This document shows, one piece after another, positions 53,140 through 63,911 of a stretch of 64,000 bases of DNA (position 1 is the first letter of the stretch; every line of letters starts with the position of its first letter). A model generated the notes under the pieces. It did no database searches and was not told the DNA's origin. It saw only the letters and a program-made list of their open reading frames with translations. A program made the translations under genes and the position numbers. This stretch comes from Odobenus rosmarus divergens (taxonomy: Eukaryota > Chordata > Mammalia > Carnivora > Odobenidae). The DNA lies in the NCBI RefSeq assembly GCF_000321225.1, contig NW_004450398.1:3132176-3196175 (forward strand), given 5' to 3'.

Positions 53140-53955
53140 GCACCCTGAGATTGGGGTAGGCATCGCTCTAGATCAAATTTCACACAGATCCCCATCAGCC
53201 CTCTAAGGTGGGCTGCTGGCTGCACATGGCCCTGCCCCCCTGTCTGAAACTATCACACCGGGGGTGGACATCAGGCTGCAGCTGGGCCACATTGATTCTC
53301 TCCCCCAGGAACATGGAATCTGGACTAGCAGACAGCCACTTGGCAGAGGCTGAGGGAGTGGCCACCTTTTGCCAGCCATGAGCATGGAGGAAAAGAAAAA
53401 CTGGGCTGCTGAAAAAGGAAAGAGACCAGTACATGGGAAGAAGGAGCAGGACACAAGCAGGAAGAGAGTTCTGCTGGGTCCTCATGCCTTCAGTTCCTGG
53501 TTCCAGACCCTCGAGAAGCCTCCTGGTGCTTGGGCCCAGGAAACCTCCTGGGACCCTCCAGCATTCATAACCCTCTTTGGGTGGAAAGTGATAGAACTCA
53601 AACCAATTTAAAATATGGACATTACTGATTTACATACCAGTAAGTACAGAGAAGGAGGTGACCTCAGGTGGGATTGAACCCAGAGAGGAAACAGTGTCAC
53701 CCTCTCCATCACTGGCAATCTCTACAATATCCATATTTGTGTGGGGGCTTCATGCTCTTTTCCTCCAGGCTTCCCCTACATGATTAGAGATAGGCTGCAA
53801 GCAGCAACTCCCCATCACTTTAGCTCCAGGACCCCAGAGGCAAACTCCTTCTCCAGCTCTACATTAGAAAGTCCCAGGGAACATCTTTAGGCCAGAATCA
53901 AAGACGTGGTTGCCCACCGCCAATCAAAATCCCTTAACTGGGTATGGCCATAAAA
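53140..53955. other. Unassigned sequence
   Basis: Frames at 53195-53485 (minus, 96 codons) and 53369-53611 (plus, 80 codons) have no domain. No repeat recognised. Confidence 0.4.
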
Positions 53956-53959
53956 GGAG

Positions 53960-54176
53960 AACAGGAGGGACCTTCATGGTGTTGGAGCTATTCTGTATCT
54001 GGACTCAATCAGTGCCAATATCCTGGTCGTGATATTGTCCTACTTTTGCAGGATGTTGCTATTGAGGGAAACTGGGTAGAAGATACAAGGGATCTCTCTG
54101 TATTATTTCTTACAACTGAATGTGAATCTAAAATAACCTCCCTGACAGTTTTTAATTTAGAAAAAAAAAAAAGCAG
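53960..54176 (+). mobile_element. L1M 3' end, sense
   Basis: 'tgccaatatcctggtcgtga', 'ttgtcctacttttgcaggat' and 'gagggaaactgggtagaaga' then a poly-A at 54161-54172 are the 3' end of an old L1. Confidence 0.85.
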
Positions 54177-54179
54177 TAA

Positions 54180-54670
54180 ACAAAATCTTGACTGAAGATG
54201 ACCCTGCCACCCAAATTCAATGTGGGCATGGGTTGGCTTCTTGATGGAATCCAGTGGAAACCCATCATAGGCCACAGAATACCACCAATTAGTCATTCAG
54301 CCAACATCTTCAGAAAAGCCAGAGCCGTCTTCTCCTAAATATTTTTTTTAATGACAAAAAACGAAGTCCTGACAGGATCCTTGGACAGCAGCATCATTCA
54401 CATCCACATGGTGATAATTAGAGGGAAAAGTTCGAGAATGTCCCGAAGGCTACAGTTCACATACCATAAAACATGCCAGAATGTGATAATCAGCTCAGAA
54501 ATAGCACTAATTCTTCATATGTTTCTGAGCACATCAAATATTAAAAATACAATTAGGCACTGTGTAAGTGCCTAAAAGTTTTGGCGTTGACTTTTCTTTT
54601 AACTGGGTCAAAGAACCAACAAATAGAAGAAAGTTAAATGTTAGTCATGAAGGATCAATTTGTCCTTCTT
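54180..54670. other. Unassigned AT-rich sequence
   Basis: Unique AT-rich text with no gene. 'aggcactgtgtaagtgccta' at 54556 is a near-perfect hairpin. Confidence 0.4.
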
Positions 54671-54674
54671 AAAT

Positions 54675-54700
54675 GGGGGGTGGGATGGGGGGAGCAGGGG
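54675..54700 (+). other. G-quadruplex-prone motif
   Basis: Four G-tracts (G6, G3, G6, G4) separated by T, AT and AGCA, a canonical G4 pattern. Confidence 0.75.
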
Positions 54701-54719
54701 TAAGTGACAATTTAGGGGC

Positions 54720-54910
54720 ATGGAAAGACTTTGAAACCAGAGCCCTGAATGCAAACCTCAACTCTCCCCTGGGCAAGAAATTCTATGAATTTCACCCACA
54801 AAATAGACATAAGAATAGTGACCTCTATCATAGGGCTACTGTGTGCATATAAAGCAGTTAATATATGTAAAGCCCCTGGCACACAGTAGGTCTTCAGTGG
54901 ATGTTAGTTT
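54720..54910 (+). mobile_element. MIR SINE, sense
   Basis: 'actttgaaaccagagccctg', 'ctatcatagggctactgtgt' and 'cctggcacacagtaggtctt' cover the whole element. Confidence 0.85.
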
Positions 54911-54914
54911 GTAC

Positions 54915-55530
54915 TGGAAAGCAGTACAAAAAGGCTTTTGATGTGACGAATGTGTTTTTTGAGAACATAAAAGCTGGATTGCACTCCCCCATTTAATTAG
55001 GAAAAAAAAGTAAAATGTTCTTGTGACAGATATTCAAGAATATGACATAAAATATTATGATGGCATCTTGGTCTCCTCTTGAAAAGGAATGAGAGAGAAT
55101 GTGTCAGAAAAATTAAGAGACTATAAATCCTTCCAAATCTGCGCATAGCCACACAATTGGCCAGAAGAAAGGTTCTTAAATTAACATCCTCTTAAGAAAT
55201 TAAATGGTTGATGGATGATGCAGATATCTTTGTAACTGACTTATTTACAGGGGGAGATAAGACTTCTACATAGTTTTCTTGTCCCCAAAATTTATTTGAA
55301 ACAGTGCAACTGAAGCCGTAACATTTCACGGAAGCTGACTTGCTGTCTCTCTACCCCAAACTAGTAAAGGAAGAAAAAAAAAAGAGGGAAGGAAAAGGGA
55401 GATGTCATTCACAACCCATTTTTAACTCTTTGTCAATTTATGCTGTAAGAAATATAATAAAGCAGCAGGAAAGAAATCGCTTGATGCAATATCCATTCTC
55501 CCCTTCTTCCTTGCTAAGCAGAGCCCTCTC
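54915..55530. other. Unassigned AT-rich sequence
   Basis: Unique AT-rich text, possibly noncoding conserved in part; purine run near 55372-55400. No gene. Confidence 0.35.
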
Positions 55531-55533
55531 TTT

Positions 55534-55717
55534 TTAAAAAAAAAAAAAAGATTTTATTTATTTATTTGAGAGAGAGCACATGAGAGGAGGGAGGGTCAGA
55601 GGGAGAAGCAGACTCCCTGCTGAGCAGGGAGCCCAATGCGGGACTTGATCCTGGAACTCCAGGATCATGACCTGAGCCAAAGGCAGTCGCCTAACCAACT
55701 GAGCCACCTAGGCGCCC
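55534..55717 (-). mobile_element. SINEC (Can-SINE), antisense, target duplication
   Basis: A-rich lead then 'gattttatttatttatttga' to 'gccacctaggcgccc'. AAGCAGAGCCCTCTCTTT (55516-55533) and AAGCAAATCCCTCTCTTT (55718-55735) flank it with two mismatches. Confidence 0.97.
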
Positions 55718-55849
55718 AAGCAAATCCCTCTCTTTGATCACATTGGCCACCTGCCTTGTTTAAGACTACGTTTCCCAGTCTCCCTTGAGGATAGAATGAC
55801 CATGTGACACAGGCCAACCAATAAGAAGGAAGCAGAAGTTAATAGATGC

Positions 55850-56240
55850 ATATGTTAGTTATCTATTGCTGCATAACAAAGTACTCTCAAAACCTAGCAG
55901 CTTGAAATAACAAATAGTCATTATCTCACAGTTTCTGTGGGTCAGGAATCTGGGAGCAGCTTAGCAGGGTGGTTGAGGCTCAGAGTGTCTTAAAAGATTT
56001 CAGTTCAAGATGTCAGCCAGAGTTATAACCATCTGAAGGCTCCACCAGGAAACCATGTGCTTCCCAGATGAATCACATGGTTGTTGGCAGGACTGGAGAC
56101 CTCACTGACCGCTGAATAGAGAAGTCATTTCCTCACCTCTGCAAGGGGCCTCTGCATATGATATCTGTGTGTTCTTCACAATATGGCAGCTGGTTTTGCC
56201 CAGAGCAAGCGATGAAGAAGGGGAGGGGAGTCGTATGTGT
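55850..56240 (-). mobile_element. MaLR/MLT-type LTR, antisense
   Basis: 'gttatctattgctgcataac', 'cctagcagcttgaaataaca', 'ctcacagtttctgtgggtca' and 'catggttgttggcaggactg' run in antisense order. Same family as the partial copy at 1-296. Confidence 0.8.
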
Positions 56241-56244
56241 CCTG

Positions 56245-56395
56245 GGGCTAGAAATTATCCTACCGGCTTTACAGATGAAGAAGCTGAGGTCCGGAGATGT
56301 TAAGTGACTCACCTAACTAATAAATGGTAGAACCTGGATTCTACCTCAGGTCTGTCTGACTGCAGCATCAGTGTTCTTTCTACCACACCAAGCAG
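56245..56395 (-). mobile_element. MIR SINE, antisense
   Basis: 'gctttacagatgaagaagct', 'gaggtccggagatgttaagt' and 'ggtctgtctgactgcagcat' are an inverted MIR. Confidence 0.85.
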
Positions 56396-56424
56396 TTGGT
56401 TTGGGATTGAAATAAGCATTTATC

Positions 56425-56635
56425 AGTGATCATAATAATCGCCATTTATTGAGCCTTCATTCTGTATCTAACAGTTTACTGGATCATTGTTTTATTTAAT
56501 CCTAACCATGACCCTGTGAAGTAAACACTATTTTACCAGTGGGTGGACAGAGGCTCAGACCGGTTAAGTGGATCACCCAAATTCTCACAGCTTTGTGGCA
56601 GTGGAGCTGGGACTCCATCCAGGCCCTTGGATGCT
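56425..56635 (-). mobile_element. MIR SINE, antisense
   Basis: 'aataatcgccatttattgag', 'tttaatcctaaccatgaccc' and 'gacagaggctcagaccggtt' make a second, nearly full inverted MIR in tandem with the first. Confidence 0.85.
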
Positions 56636-56639
56636 CATG

Positions 56640-57360
56640 GACCATGGCTCACGTGGCCCTTGTACTGGTGTGTGGGATGTGACAGCCAGAAAGGGACAGG
56701 AGGAGATGAATGGCAAGCTGCATCATAATGGGCTCTTTCTTTGTGGTGATGACCTGTCTACTAAGGACCAAACAAGAGATCAAGGTGTCCAGTTCAGCCC
56801 CAGTGAGAAATCACTGAGACCAAATTTTAGGAGTTGATTTATATAAGGTAGGAAAAGAATTTGGCTATAAAGAGCTTCCCGCCCTCCCCAGTCTAGGATG
56901 CTCTGAGACCTGCCCTGCAGTCGACTTCCCATTTCTAAGCGAGAGACAGAAATAGACCACTGAAGACACCAAGGAGACCCAGACGTGCCTACAGCCCTTC
57001 AGAAAGGCTCTGGGAAGTCAGCACCTTACCAAACACAGGTCTCTGACTTTATTTTTTCTCCAAACCCACCCATCTTCCTGTGATTTACTGAGGGCCTGTT
57101 GGGAAGAATTCCCCTTCGTGTGTGAATTGCAATCCATTACAGAAGGCCGGGGCGGGTGCAGATGGAGCTCTAGCATAGCCAGGGACACGCTCTGGAACCA
57201 CGGCCAGACGATCCCATTCTCACCCCTGAAGACAAAGGCCAGCCTTAGTGCAGCTGCAGGGGCATCTCTATGTCTTCCCTGACTTAGAGCCTCTCTTTTC
57301 ACTTTCTGTCTTGCCTTGGATATTTCCCTGCCCATTCAAAAAAGCATGAGACCTACTATC
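56640..57360. other. Unassigned sequence
   Basis: A 105-codon minus frame (57018-57335) has no domain. No repeat recognised. Confidence 0.4.
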
Positions 57361-57361
57361 T

Positions 57362-57424
57362 CGTGTGTGTGTGTGTGTGAGTTGTGTAAGTGTGCATGTA
57401 TGTGTATGTGTGTATATGTGTGGC
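57362..57424. repeat. (GT)n-rich microsatellite
   Basis: 'gtgtgtgtgtgtgtgtgag' then TATGTG-type variants to 57424. On the minus strand it reads as Thr/His-rich frames. Confidence 0.92.
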
Positions 57425-57429
57425 TTTGT

Positions 57430-57775
57430 ACTGCCCAAATTACCCTGTGACTCTCTGAAAGCCACAGTTTCCAGTGCCAAAGTATCAGGGCTGTGATACA
57501 CTCAGCGGGGGTTACTAACCATGCCAAGTGTGGGGAGGGAACGATGCAGGGCCAGACGAGACATCTGTCTGGTTGCTGATCTCCATGGTGCAAATCCTCC
57601 TCCCGTGACCTTTTGAAGCCACCTGACTTGTATATTCCCCAAGCAAGGATTGTGTGCCTGGCCCTAAGCCAGAGGCAAAACAGCACCCAGAAGACAAAAG
57701 GATGTGGTGTCCATCCTCAAGAAGCTCAGTTACGTAGCCGTGGAAGGATTATTCACATTCTTAAAGACAACAAGG
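57430..57775. other. Unassigned sequence
   Basis: No gene or repeat recognised. Confidence 0.4.
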
Positions 57776-57779
57776 GGTG

Positions 57780-57900
57780 GGACATTTAAGGGGGCGGAGC
57801 CTGAGCAGTAGCGTCGGCCAATGGCCAAGGTGTAAACGCTCCCACGCAGCGTCTGAAGCTACCCATCACCAGTGATGGCGTTGGGAAGACGGGTGTGTTC
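57780..57900. promoter_or_regulatory. Promoter-like cluster: GC box and CCAAT box
   Basis: AAGGGGGCGGAGCC (57788-57801) is an Sp1-type GC box and GGCCAATGGCC (57816-57826) is a palindromic NF-Y CCAAT box, with about nine CpGs in 120 bases. No TATA box and no recognised downstream exon. Both motifs occur by chance at some rate. Confidence 0.35.
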
Positions 57901-57949
57901 CAGATCACCAGTGCTTTCCAGGCTTGTGGGCAACGGGCAGCAGACAAGC

Positions 57950-58500
57950 AAGCAGGTGAAGAAATCGCATTAAGTTAAATAATACCCAGCCGGTCCTGTG
58001 AAGTTGCTAAGCAGGGAGCTCCGACAGAGAGATAGGGACGTCCCATTTAAGCTGCTAGCTCTGCGTATCGCTCTACTTTCCAAAGAGGCCATAATGGAAT
58101 TTTTCAATCCAAATTATACTCTGGTATTTATCACAGAGACTTATTGGCTCTGACAGATCTTTCTTCTCTCCTCACTGCTTTAGGGTCACCTCCCTAGAGG
58201 GTCTGCTGCTGTCACCCGCGGGCTCTGTCCTGAAGAGAGCCGGTCACTTCTCCCCAGGACTTGCCACCGAAGGCGGTTAAATCAATCGCGCCCTCCTGCT
58301 TTGCCCCCTCCTCCTTCTCACCGGTAATGTCGTCCTCCCTGGTGGCCGCTGACATGGGACTCACGATGAATCGAATCAATAGTGTCATTGATTAGGCTGA
58401 CGTTGAACCCAAGAGGAGCCGGTTTTTCTTCCTTCCACTTTGAACAGGTATTCTGGAGCTCTTGGGTCCCAGAGAGATGCCTTCTATTATTTAATTTCAT
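57950..58500. other. Candidate conserved noncoding block
   Basis: Contains 'cattaagttaaataatac', 'ccataatggaatttttcaat' and an inverted AATCAAT/ATTGATT pair at 58373-58395. It is unique by eye and moderately CpG-rich near 58200-58290. Inference only. Confidence 0.3.
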
Positions 58501-58639
58501 TTATTCATGAGCATTGGGAAATGTCCCCATAGGCCTTATTCTGTTCAGATTAGTCCAAAATGAAGATTCAGAGAAATAGTGGAAACGTTGGGGTCCCTTT
58601 TTTTCTGTTGTGAGGGTCAATGGTGTAAATGGTTATTCA

Positions 58640-58940
58640 TATGGATGCTGGTACCAGATTATCTGGGTTTCCATCCTGCTTCCTCTCCCAGGGAAATACA
58701 TGTGCCATGGGGTGAATTGTGTCTCCCCCCAAAAATACGTTAAAGCCCTAATCCCCTAAACCTGTGAAGGTTCCAGGCCTTGCTCTCTGTAGGAATGTGA
58801 ATAATCCTTTCCTGTCTGCATGCCTTCGTTTTCCCCATCTATAAAATGGGGGTAAGAAAAGCCACCTCACGGGTCTTGTCGTGAAGATTAGATGAGCATA
58901 TACATGCGGAGTCCTTAAAAGAGCACTGGACATACTTAGC
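58640..58940 (+). mobile_element. MIR SINE, sense, interrupted by MLT1 remnant
   Basis: 5' part 58640-58700 ('taccagattatctgggtttc'). 3' part from 58800 ('cgttttccccatctataaaa', 'tgaagattagatgagcatat'). The LTR scrap between splits the element. Confidence 0.75.
58704..58796 (+). mobile_element. MLT1 LTR 5' remnant inside MIR
   Basis: 'ggggtgaattgtgtctcccc' and 'aaagccctaatcccctaaac' are the start of an MLT1C/D-type LTR; the rest of it is deleted. Confidence 0.7.
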
Positions 58941-59040
58941 ATGGTCACTACTTTCCCATTCTTGTGTTTGATTTCCTGAAGACCTACTACGTGCCAAGCC
59001 TGGAGCTAGGACCTTTGCCTATATGATCTCACTTAAAAGT

Positions 59041-59195
59041 TTGATATTTTGTTCATCGTAGATGTTTCTGCATTAATTTTGATTTGTTAAAATATTGCAT
59101 TAAAACAGTATTTATCGTGATTGCTGTGTTTGGGGGCACCCCCTTAGGTTTTGCACCCCAGGCAAGTGCCTCACTCACCTCACGCTCAGCCCTGG
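59041..59195. mobile_element. Ancient interspersed repeat, family unresolved
   Basis: 'attaattttgatttgttaaa', 'attgctgtgtttgggggcac' and 'ggttttgcaccccaggcaag' recur in mammalian genomes as a unit I cannot name. Confidence 0.45.
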
Positions 59196-59199
59196 GAGG

Positions 59200-60260
59200 T
59201 GCACAGTGAAGAGTGGGCCCTTTGGTGCCTCTCCATCCCTCTCCCTGCCTGCCGTCTACTGTATGGTTGGAATTTTATGAATCACACCGAGTTCTGGTAT
59301 GAAAATAGAATCGATAGTGAAATAGAGAGGGCAAAAAACATCCGTCCTTGGGTCCCTGCTCCCAATTTACTGCTACGTGCTTCAAGAAAAGATGGCTTCG
59401 AAGAGAGAACCCCTGCCTACTGGCTCTCCTTTACACAGACAGACCTGCCCGGGGTTGGGACAGGGCCAGCACACAGCCCTCCCCACATCCGGGTGTGTGT
59501 GCAAGAGACTCACACGTCTCTTTTCCCCTCTCAGGTCTGGACGGCATGGGGCCCATGGTCATGGCCTGTTGGAACATCAGACTTCTTAGGACAAAAAGAC
59601 ACAGTGGAAGCCAACAGTGGTGGATCATTCATTCCTTGATTCCTCGTCTGCTCCTCTGGAGAATGAAGGCTCTGTAAGTAGAGGGACTTGGTCTGTTCTG
59701 TTCACTCTGTTCCATAACCTCAGCCTCCATGTGGCTGTCTAGCAGGTGGCCTAGAGCAGAAGCTCGCCTACTTCCTGAGCCAACGTTGAATGAATCCGTT
59801 CAGCGATAAACAGAATTAGAGAAGGGTTGGATCACACAAGGCCATGTAGCTGGAGGGTCCGGATGTGCCCTCATCTTCCCCACACACACACCTCCCACCA
59901 GTCTCGTCATAGGAGCTTCTGTGGAGAAGGGCACAGAACGGTGGGGGAGAACCCGGGAAATGACTGAATTTGGAAACATACAGTCTTTGGAAAAAAAGCC
60001 TGTCTCTCTGGTTTGGTCTGGAACCCAACTTTGATTCCCCGGTTGGGAGGGCTGTCGTGCAAGTACCAAAACCTCCTAAAACACTGACATCGAATTATCT
60101 GCCTTCATTTTTGAGACTCCAAGATCTCGGGACCAGAGCCAAAGTGACTGCACCCCCAGGTGGGTGTGACAGGTGATTTTGCCCATCTGCAAAAGGGATG
60201 AGCCTGAGCTTAGGTCTCTGTGTACATAAGTGGGTGCCAGTCACAGCGTCAGCCTATAAC
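59200..60260. other. Unassigned sequence
   Basis: Overlapping plus frames of 162 (59151-59639) and 109 codons lack motifs; the longer starts inside an ancient repeat. No gene supported. Confidence 0.4.
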
Positions 60261-60264
60261 GCCC

Positions 60265-60712
60265 CCCACCCCCATACCTGTGATGGGACCTTGTCTGGAA
60301 AGAGGGTTGCTGCAGATGGAATCAGGTGAAGATGAGATCATTAGGGAGAACCTTGATCCAGCACTGGTGTCCTTTTAAGAAGAGGGGCATCTGGACACAG
60401 ATGCAAACACATAAGGATAAAGCCACCTGGGGACAGAGGTGGAGCCTGGAGTGAGTGATGTGTCTACAAGCCAAGGAACACCCAGGATTTCCAGTGGCCC
60501 CAGAAGCTAAGCAAGAGGCATGGAACAGAGTCCCCCCTAGAGGCTTCAGAGAAAGCAGGGCCCTACCCAGCCCCCGTCTTTCAGGCTTCCAACCTGCAGG
60601 AAAAAAATTTCTGTCCAACCTGTCCAACCTGTGACAGAAAAAAATTCTGTTGTTTTAAGCCCCCTACCCCTGGTCATTTGTTACAGTAGCCCCAAGAAAT
60701 GCATACATTACG
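60265..60712 (+). mobile_element. MLT1-type MaLR LTR, sense
   Basis: 'gatgggaccttgtctggaaa', 'cagatggaatcaggtgaaga', 'cactggtgtccttttaagaa' and 'tgttgttttaagccccctac' follow MLT1. A local 10-bp duplication TCCAACCTGT sits at 60615-60634. Confidence 0.8.
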
Positions 60713-60769
60713 TTGTTAAGATGATCTCATTGCTAGGGTTGGCGTGTGCAACACAGCGTTTCTGCTCCA

Positions 60770-61030
60770 AATGACCCGCACAAATACCAGGACACACATA
60801 TTCACATTTCTGAACAACCCCCAACCCCGCAACCTTGAGAAATAAATTCCTGATGCCAAATGCTCATTTTACCTTTTAACCTGCACAAAGCTATTTTTAT
60901 CCCAACCTCCAGCCTGGGTTTTGTCGAGCTTCGATTAACAAGGTAGCTGAGAATTTCTGGAAGGTCTCGACAGCACTGCATAATTAGTCTCCTGTGTTTG
61001 CTGGAAGGCAGCATTACACAGAGATGGGAC
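60770..61030. other. Candidate conserved noncoding block
   Basis: 'cttcgattaacaaggtagct', 'actgcataattagtctcctg' and 'taccttttaacctgcacaaa' in unique sequence. Enhancer-like by composition only. Confidence 0.3.
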
Positions 61031-61084
61031 TGTCGCTCCAAACTGGCTCCAGTCTGGTGTTCCTCACCATGGGGTCGGGGTACC

Positions 61085-61212
61085 CCTTAGCTCAGCAGCC
61101 TCTGGGGTGCCCGCTCAAAGCAGAGACCCCTGTGCGGATTCCCTGAGCCTGTGTCTAAGGGGAGAGGTCGGGCCACTGCATTTTCAGTGGATTGCATGGG
61201 AGATTCTGGTGC
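61085..61212 (+). mobile_element. MER5-like transposon, diverged
   Basis: 'cagagacccctgtgcggatt', 'ccactgcattttcagtggat' and 'gggagattctggtgctcaca' resemble MER5-type elements. Confidence 0.45.
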
Positions 61213-61239
61213 TCACACCATTAACCCCTGATGCACTCC

Positions 61240-61560
61240 AGAGACCTGGATAAATTGGAGATGGGGCCCTGATGGAAGAGAATTGGAGCACCAGGGAGGA
61301 TGTGAGGGCCAACGTGAGGCCCTGGAGGAGAGACAGCACTGGGCGCATTTGGGGGCCAGCAAGGAGCACAGTGTGGCTGGCGGGGAGTGAGGGGAGGAGA
61401 GGGGGCAGCAGGTGGGCTCAAGAGGTGGACAGAGGTCAGAGATCGCCCTCGATGAGGCTGGCTTGGCGGTTTCAGAGAGGCAGCAGAATGGACGGGCTCA
61501 GGATGGGTCTGGAGTTGACAGGATGACAGGGCTCCCAGACTGAACGTGGGAGGATGGTGA
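61240..61560 (-). mobile_element. L2 LINE 3' region, antisense, diverged
   Basis: 'agcaaggagcacagtgtggc' followed by 'tggcggggagtgaggggagg' and 'gtggacagaggtcagagatc' parallel the L2 text at 3140-3440. Confidence 0.55.
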
Positions 61561-61589
61561 AGGGAATAGGAAGCAATTATAGCTCCTAG

Positions 61590-61870
61590 ACACTGACAGG
61601 ATATTGGATGATATTAAAGAATTACTAATTCCTTAGCTGTGATAATGGTATTGTGGGTACATTCTTAATTGTCCTTACCTTTTAGAGATACATCCTGAAA
61701 GCTTTATAAATTAAAGGATATAATTCTGGGATTAACTCCAAAATAACATGGGAGGGAAAGCCCTTCGGGGGATGGATGGAAACGAAACAAGAGTGGCCCT
61801 CCATTGATCATTGCTGGAGCTGGGTGATGCTCACTCCATCATTGTGTATGTTTCGAAGTCTCCACGAGAA
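61590..61870 (+). mobile_element. L1M-type 3' region, sense
   Basis: 'tgataatggtattgtgggta', 'ttttagagatacatcctgaa', 'aaacaagagtggccctccat' and 'gtgtatgtttcgaagtctcc' match a widespread L1M 3' segment. Confidence 0.75.
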
Positions 61871-62143
61871 ACGTTAGAGGAGGCACCCTTCCCAGGATGG
61901 GGAAGGCAGTGTCCCTGTGATGTAGTATCAAGAAGTAATTGTATTCTTGTTAATACCCTGATGGCGTGGTGGTACCTTCTTCATCTCCTACCCACTCCCT
62001 GGACAGATACCAGGCACAGCAAGTCAGAGGCTGGGCTCTCCAGATGGAGGGAAGACTCTCCACAGCGGGCAGGAGTATGGGATGTGGCCAACTTGAGACC
62101 TACCTGATTTTACATTGAACCTTGAAAGTCAGAAACAGTTCCC

Positions 62144-62366
62144 TAGAGGGTGGTGCTTCTCAACAGGGGTTGGTTTCGGCCGCGTTGGAACACCTGGAGA
62201 TGGGGTGGACGCATTTCTGGTTGTCAGCCTGGGGGCAGAGGTGCTCTGGGCATCGAGGGGGTGAGCCCAGGGACGCCGCTCACCCTCCTGCAGAGCACAG
62301 GGCGGTCCCGCAACCGGGAATGGTCCAGCCCCAGATGGCAACGGTGCCGAGATTGAGAACCCCTGA
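62144..62366 (+). mobile_element. MER20 DNA transposon, sense, near full length
   Basis: 'ggtggtgcttctcaacaggg', 'aacacctggagatggggtgg', 'tgctctgggcatcgaggggg' and terminal 'gccgagattgagaacccctg' give the whole MER20 with both ends. Confidence 0.9.
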
Positions 62367-62599
62367 TCCAGAGGCTGCTGGATCTTGGAAGGATGAACAC
62401 AAGTCTTCAGAGTCAGGTAGACCTGACAGCAAGAGGAGACTCTTTTAAAAATAAGTATATCGAGCTTCAGAGAGGCTGAAACACTGGCCCCAAATCATGC
62501 CGGTCTCCCCTCCCTGCTTTATTTTTCTCTTTGTGCGTACTATGTAAGTTCCTTGTTTATTTTATATGCTGCACACACACACATGCTCCCTGCACTAGG

Positions 62600-62715
62600 A
62601 TTTAAGCCCTATGAGGTCGAGGATTTTATCCATTTTGCTCACTGCTGTGTTTCTAACACCTTGCACGGTGCCTGGCACATAGAAGGAGGTCATGAATATT
62701 TGTGGAATATTGGCA
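62600..62715 (+). mobile_element. L2 LINE 3' terminus, sense
   Basis: 'ccctatgaggtcgaggattt', 'cttgcacggtgcctggcaca' and 'gtcatgaatatttgtggaat' are the L2 end. Confidence 0.8.
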
Positions 62716-62744
62716 TCCCACTGACGGTCCAGATCATCACGATG

Positions 62745-63075
62745 GCCCATCCAACCCTACATGTCACGGCCCCCGACCCTCTCCTCCCACCTCATCCTCC
62801 AGCACTGCTCAGCCCTCTCTATGCTCCACAGTCACAGGTCCCTCGCTGCTCCTCAAACACGCCAAGAACACTCTGACCTCAGGACCTCTGCACTAGCTGC
62901 CTGAACGTTCTCTTCCCCCACCACCCTCATGGCTTATTCATTCCCCTCACTTAGGCTTCTAGTCAAAGTCACCTTGTCAGAGCAGGCTTCCCTGACCTCC
63001 CTATCTAAATAGTGCCCCCACCCCACCCCTCCTCCCTTCTTTCTGGTTTTATGTTCCATAAACATTCTCTACCAG
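62745..63075 (+). mobile_element. L2 LINE ORF2 C-terminal region, sense
   Basis: 'cctcaggacctctgcactag', 'agtcaccttgtcagagcagg' and 'cttccctgacctccctatct' follow sense L2. Since it lies after an L2 terminus, it is a separate insertion. Confidence 0.8.
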
Positions 63076-63079
63076 AGAT

Positions 63080-63905
63080 ACTAAAGTAATGAGCTTGTAG
63101 AAGTTCTCATAATAAAGTGCAAGATGCTAAGCCTCCAAAACATCCCAGATGGAGCCTCTCCCTTTGTTATCACTTCCATAAATGACATCTGAAAACAGAG
63201 CGTCTGAACCTTGCTGCACCAGGAGACTGGGTACGGTTTGACCATGCCATTTGACAGATGAAGTCATCGTAGTCACAGGCAAAGGGTCCGACGCCCTCTT
63301 GGCTGCTTCTGCAGGATTGCTCAAGAGCCTCTGACAGCCACAATTCAGCCTTAGTCATGTTGGAATATGAGAACAAAGTTGCCAGATGTTTGGGGTTTTT
63401 TTTCCTTTTAAAGAAGTTGCAAGTCCGGATTTTTATGTAAAGTTCCTAATTTTTAACACCAAGCCTACACCCTGCATGGCAACAATCAGCTGTAGCTAAG
63501 AGCTGCTGCTCATTATGAAAGGGGCAGGAATTCTTCAGGTCACTGCAAGCCTCACCCAGAATGTTTTGCTCATTTATTTTACCTGCTTGGCCTCTGACAG
63601 TATCTGACTTTTCAACTCCTGATTTAAGGACCTTAGTCAATGCAGTATAATGTGGCTGCCACCAAAAAACTAAACATAAAAACATTTGAAAGACATGTTA
63701 TCTTTGGTTGCATCAATAGAGGTATATTGCCCAGGGAAGAGGAGGATATATTCCATATCTGGTCCCCACTGTGAGGTCTTACACCTGGAGTCAAGGCCAC
63801 CATTTCAAAAAAGATAAAGACTATTGGAATTTGTTTGTAAAAGACCAGGCAGAAAGGTTGAGGAATTAACTTATTCTTTACCCACCTCCCCCCCCCAAAA
63901 AAGAC
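63080..63905. other. Unassigned sequence with C/A homopolymers
   Basis: Two short minus-strand frames (65-79 codons) without motifs. A run of about ten C followed by A lies at 63888-63902, just before the L1. Confidence 0.4.
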
Positions 63906-63911
63906 TTGTCA

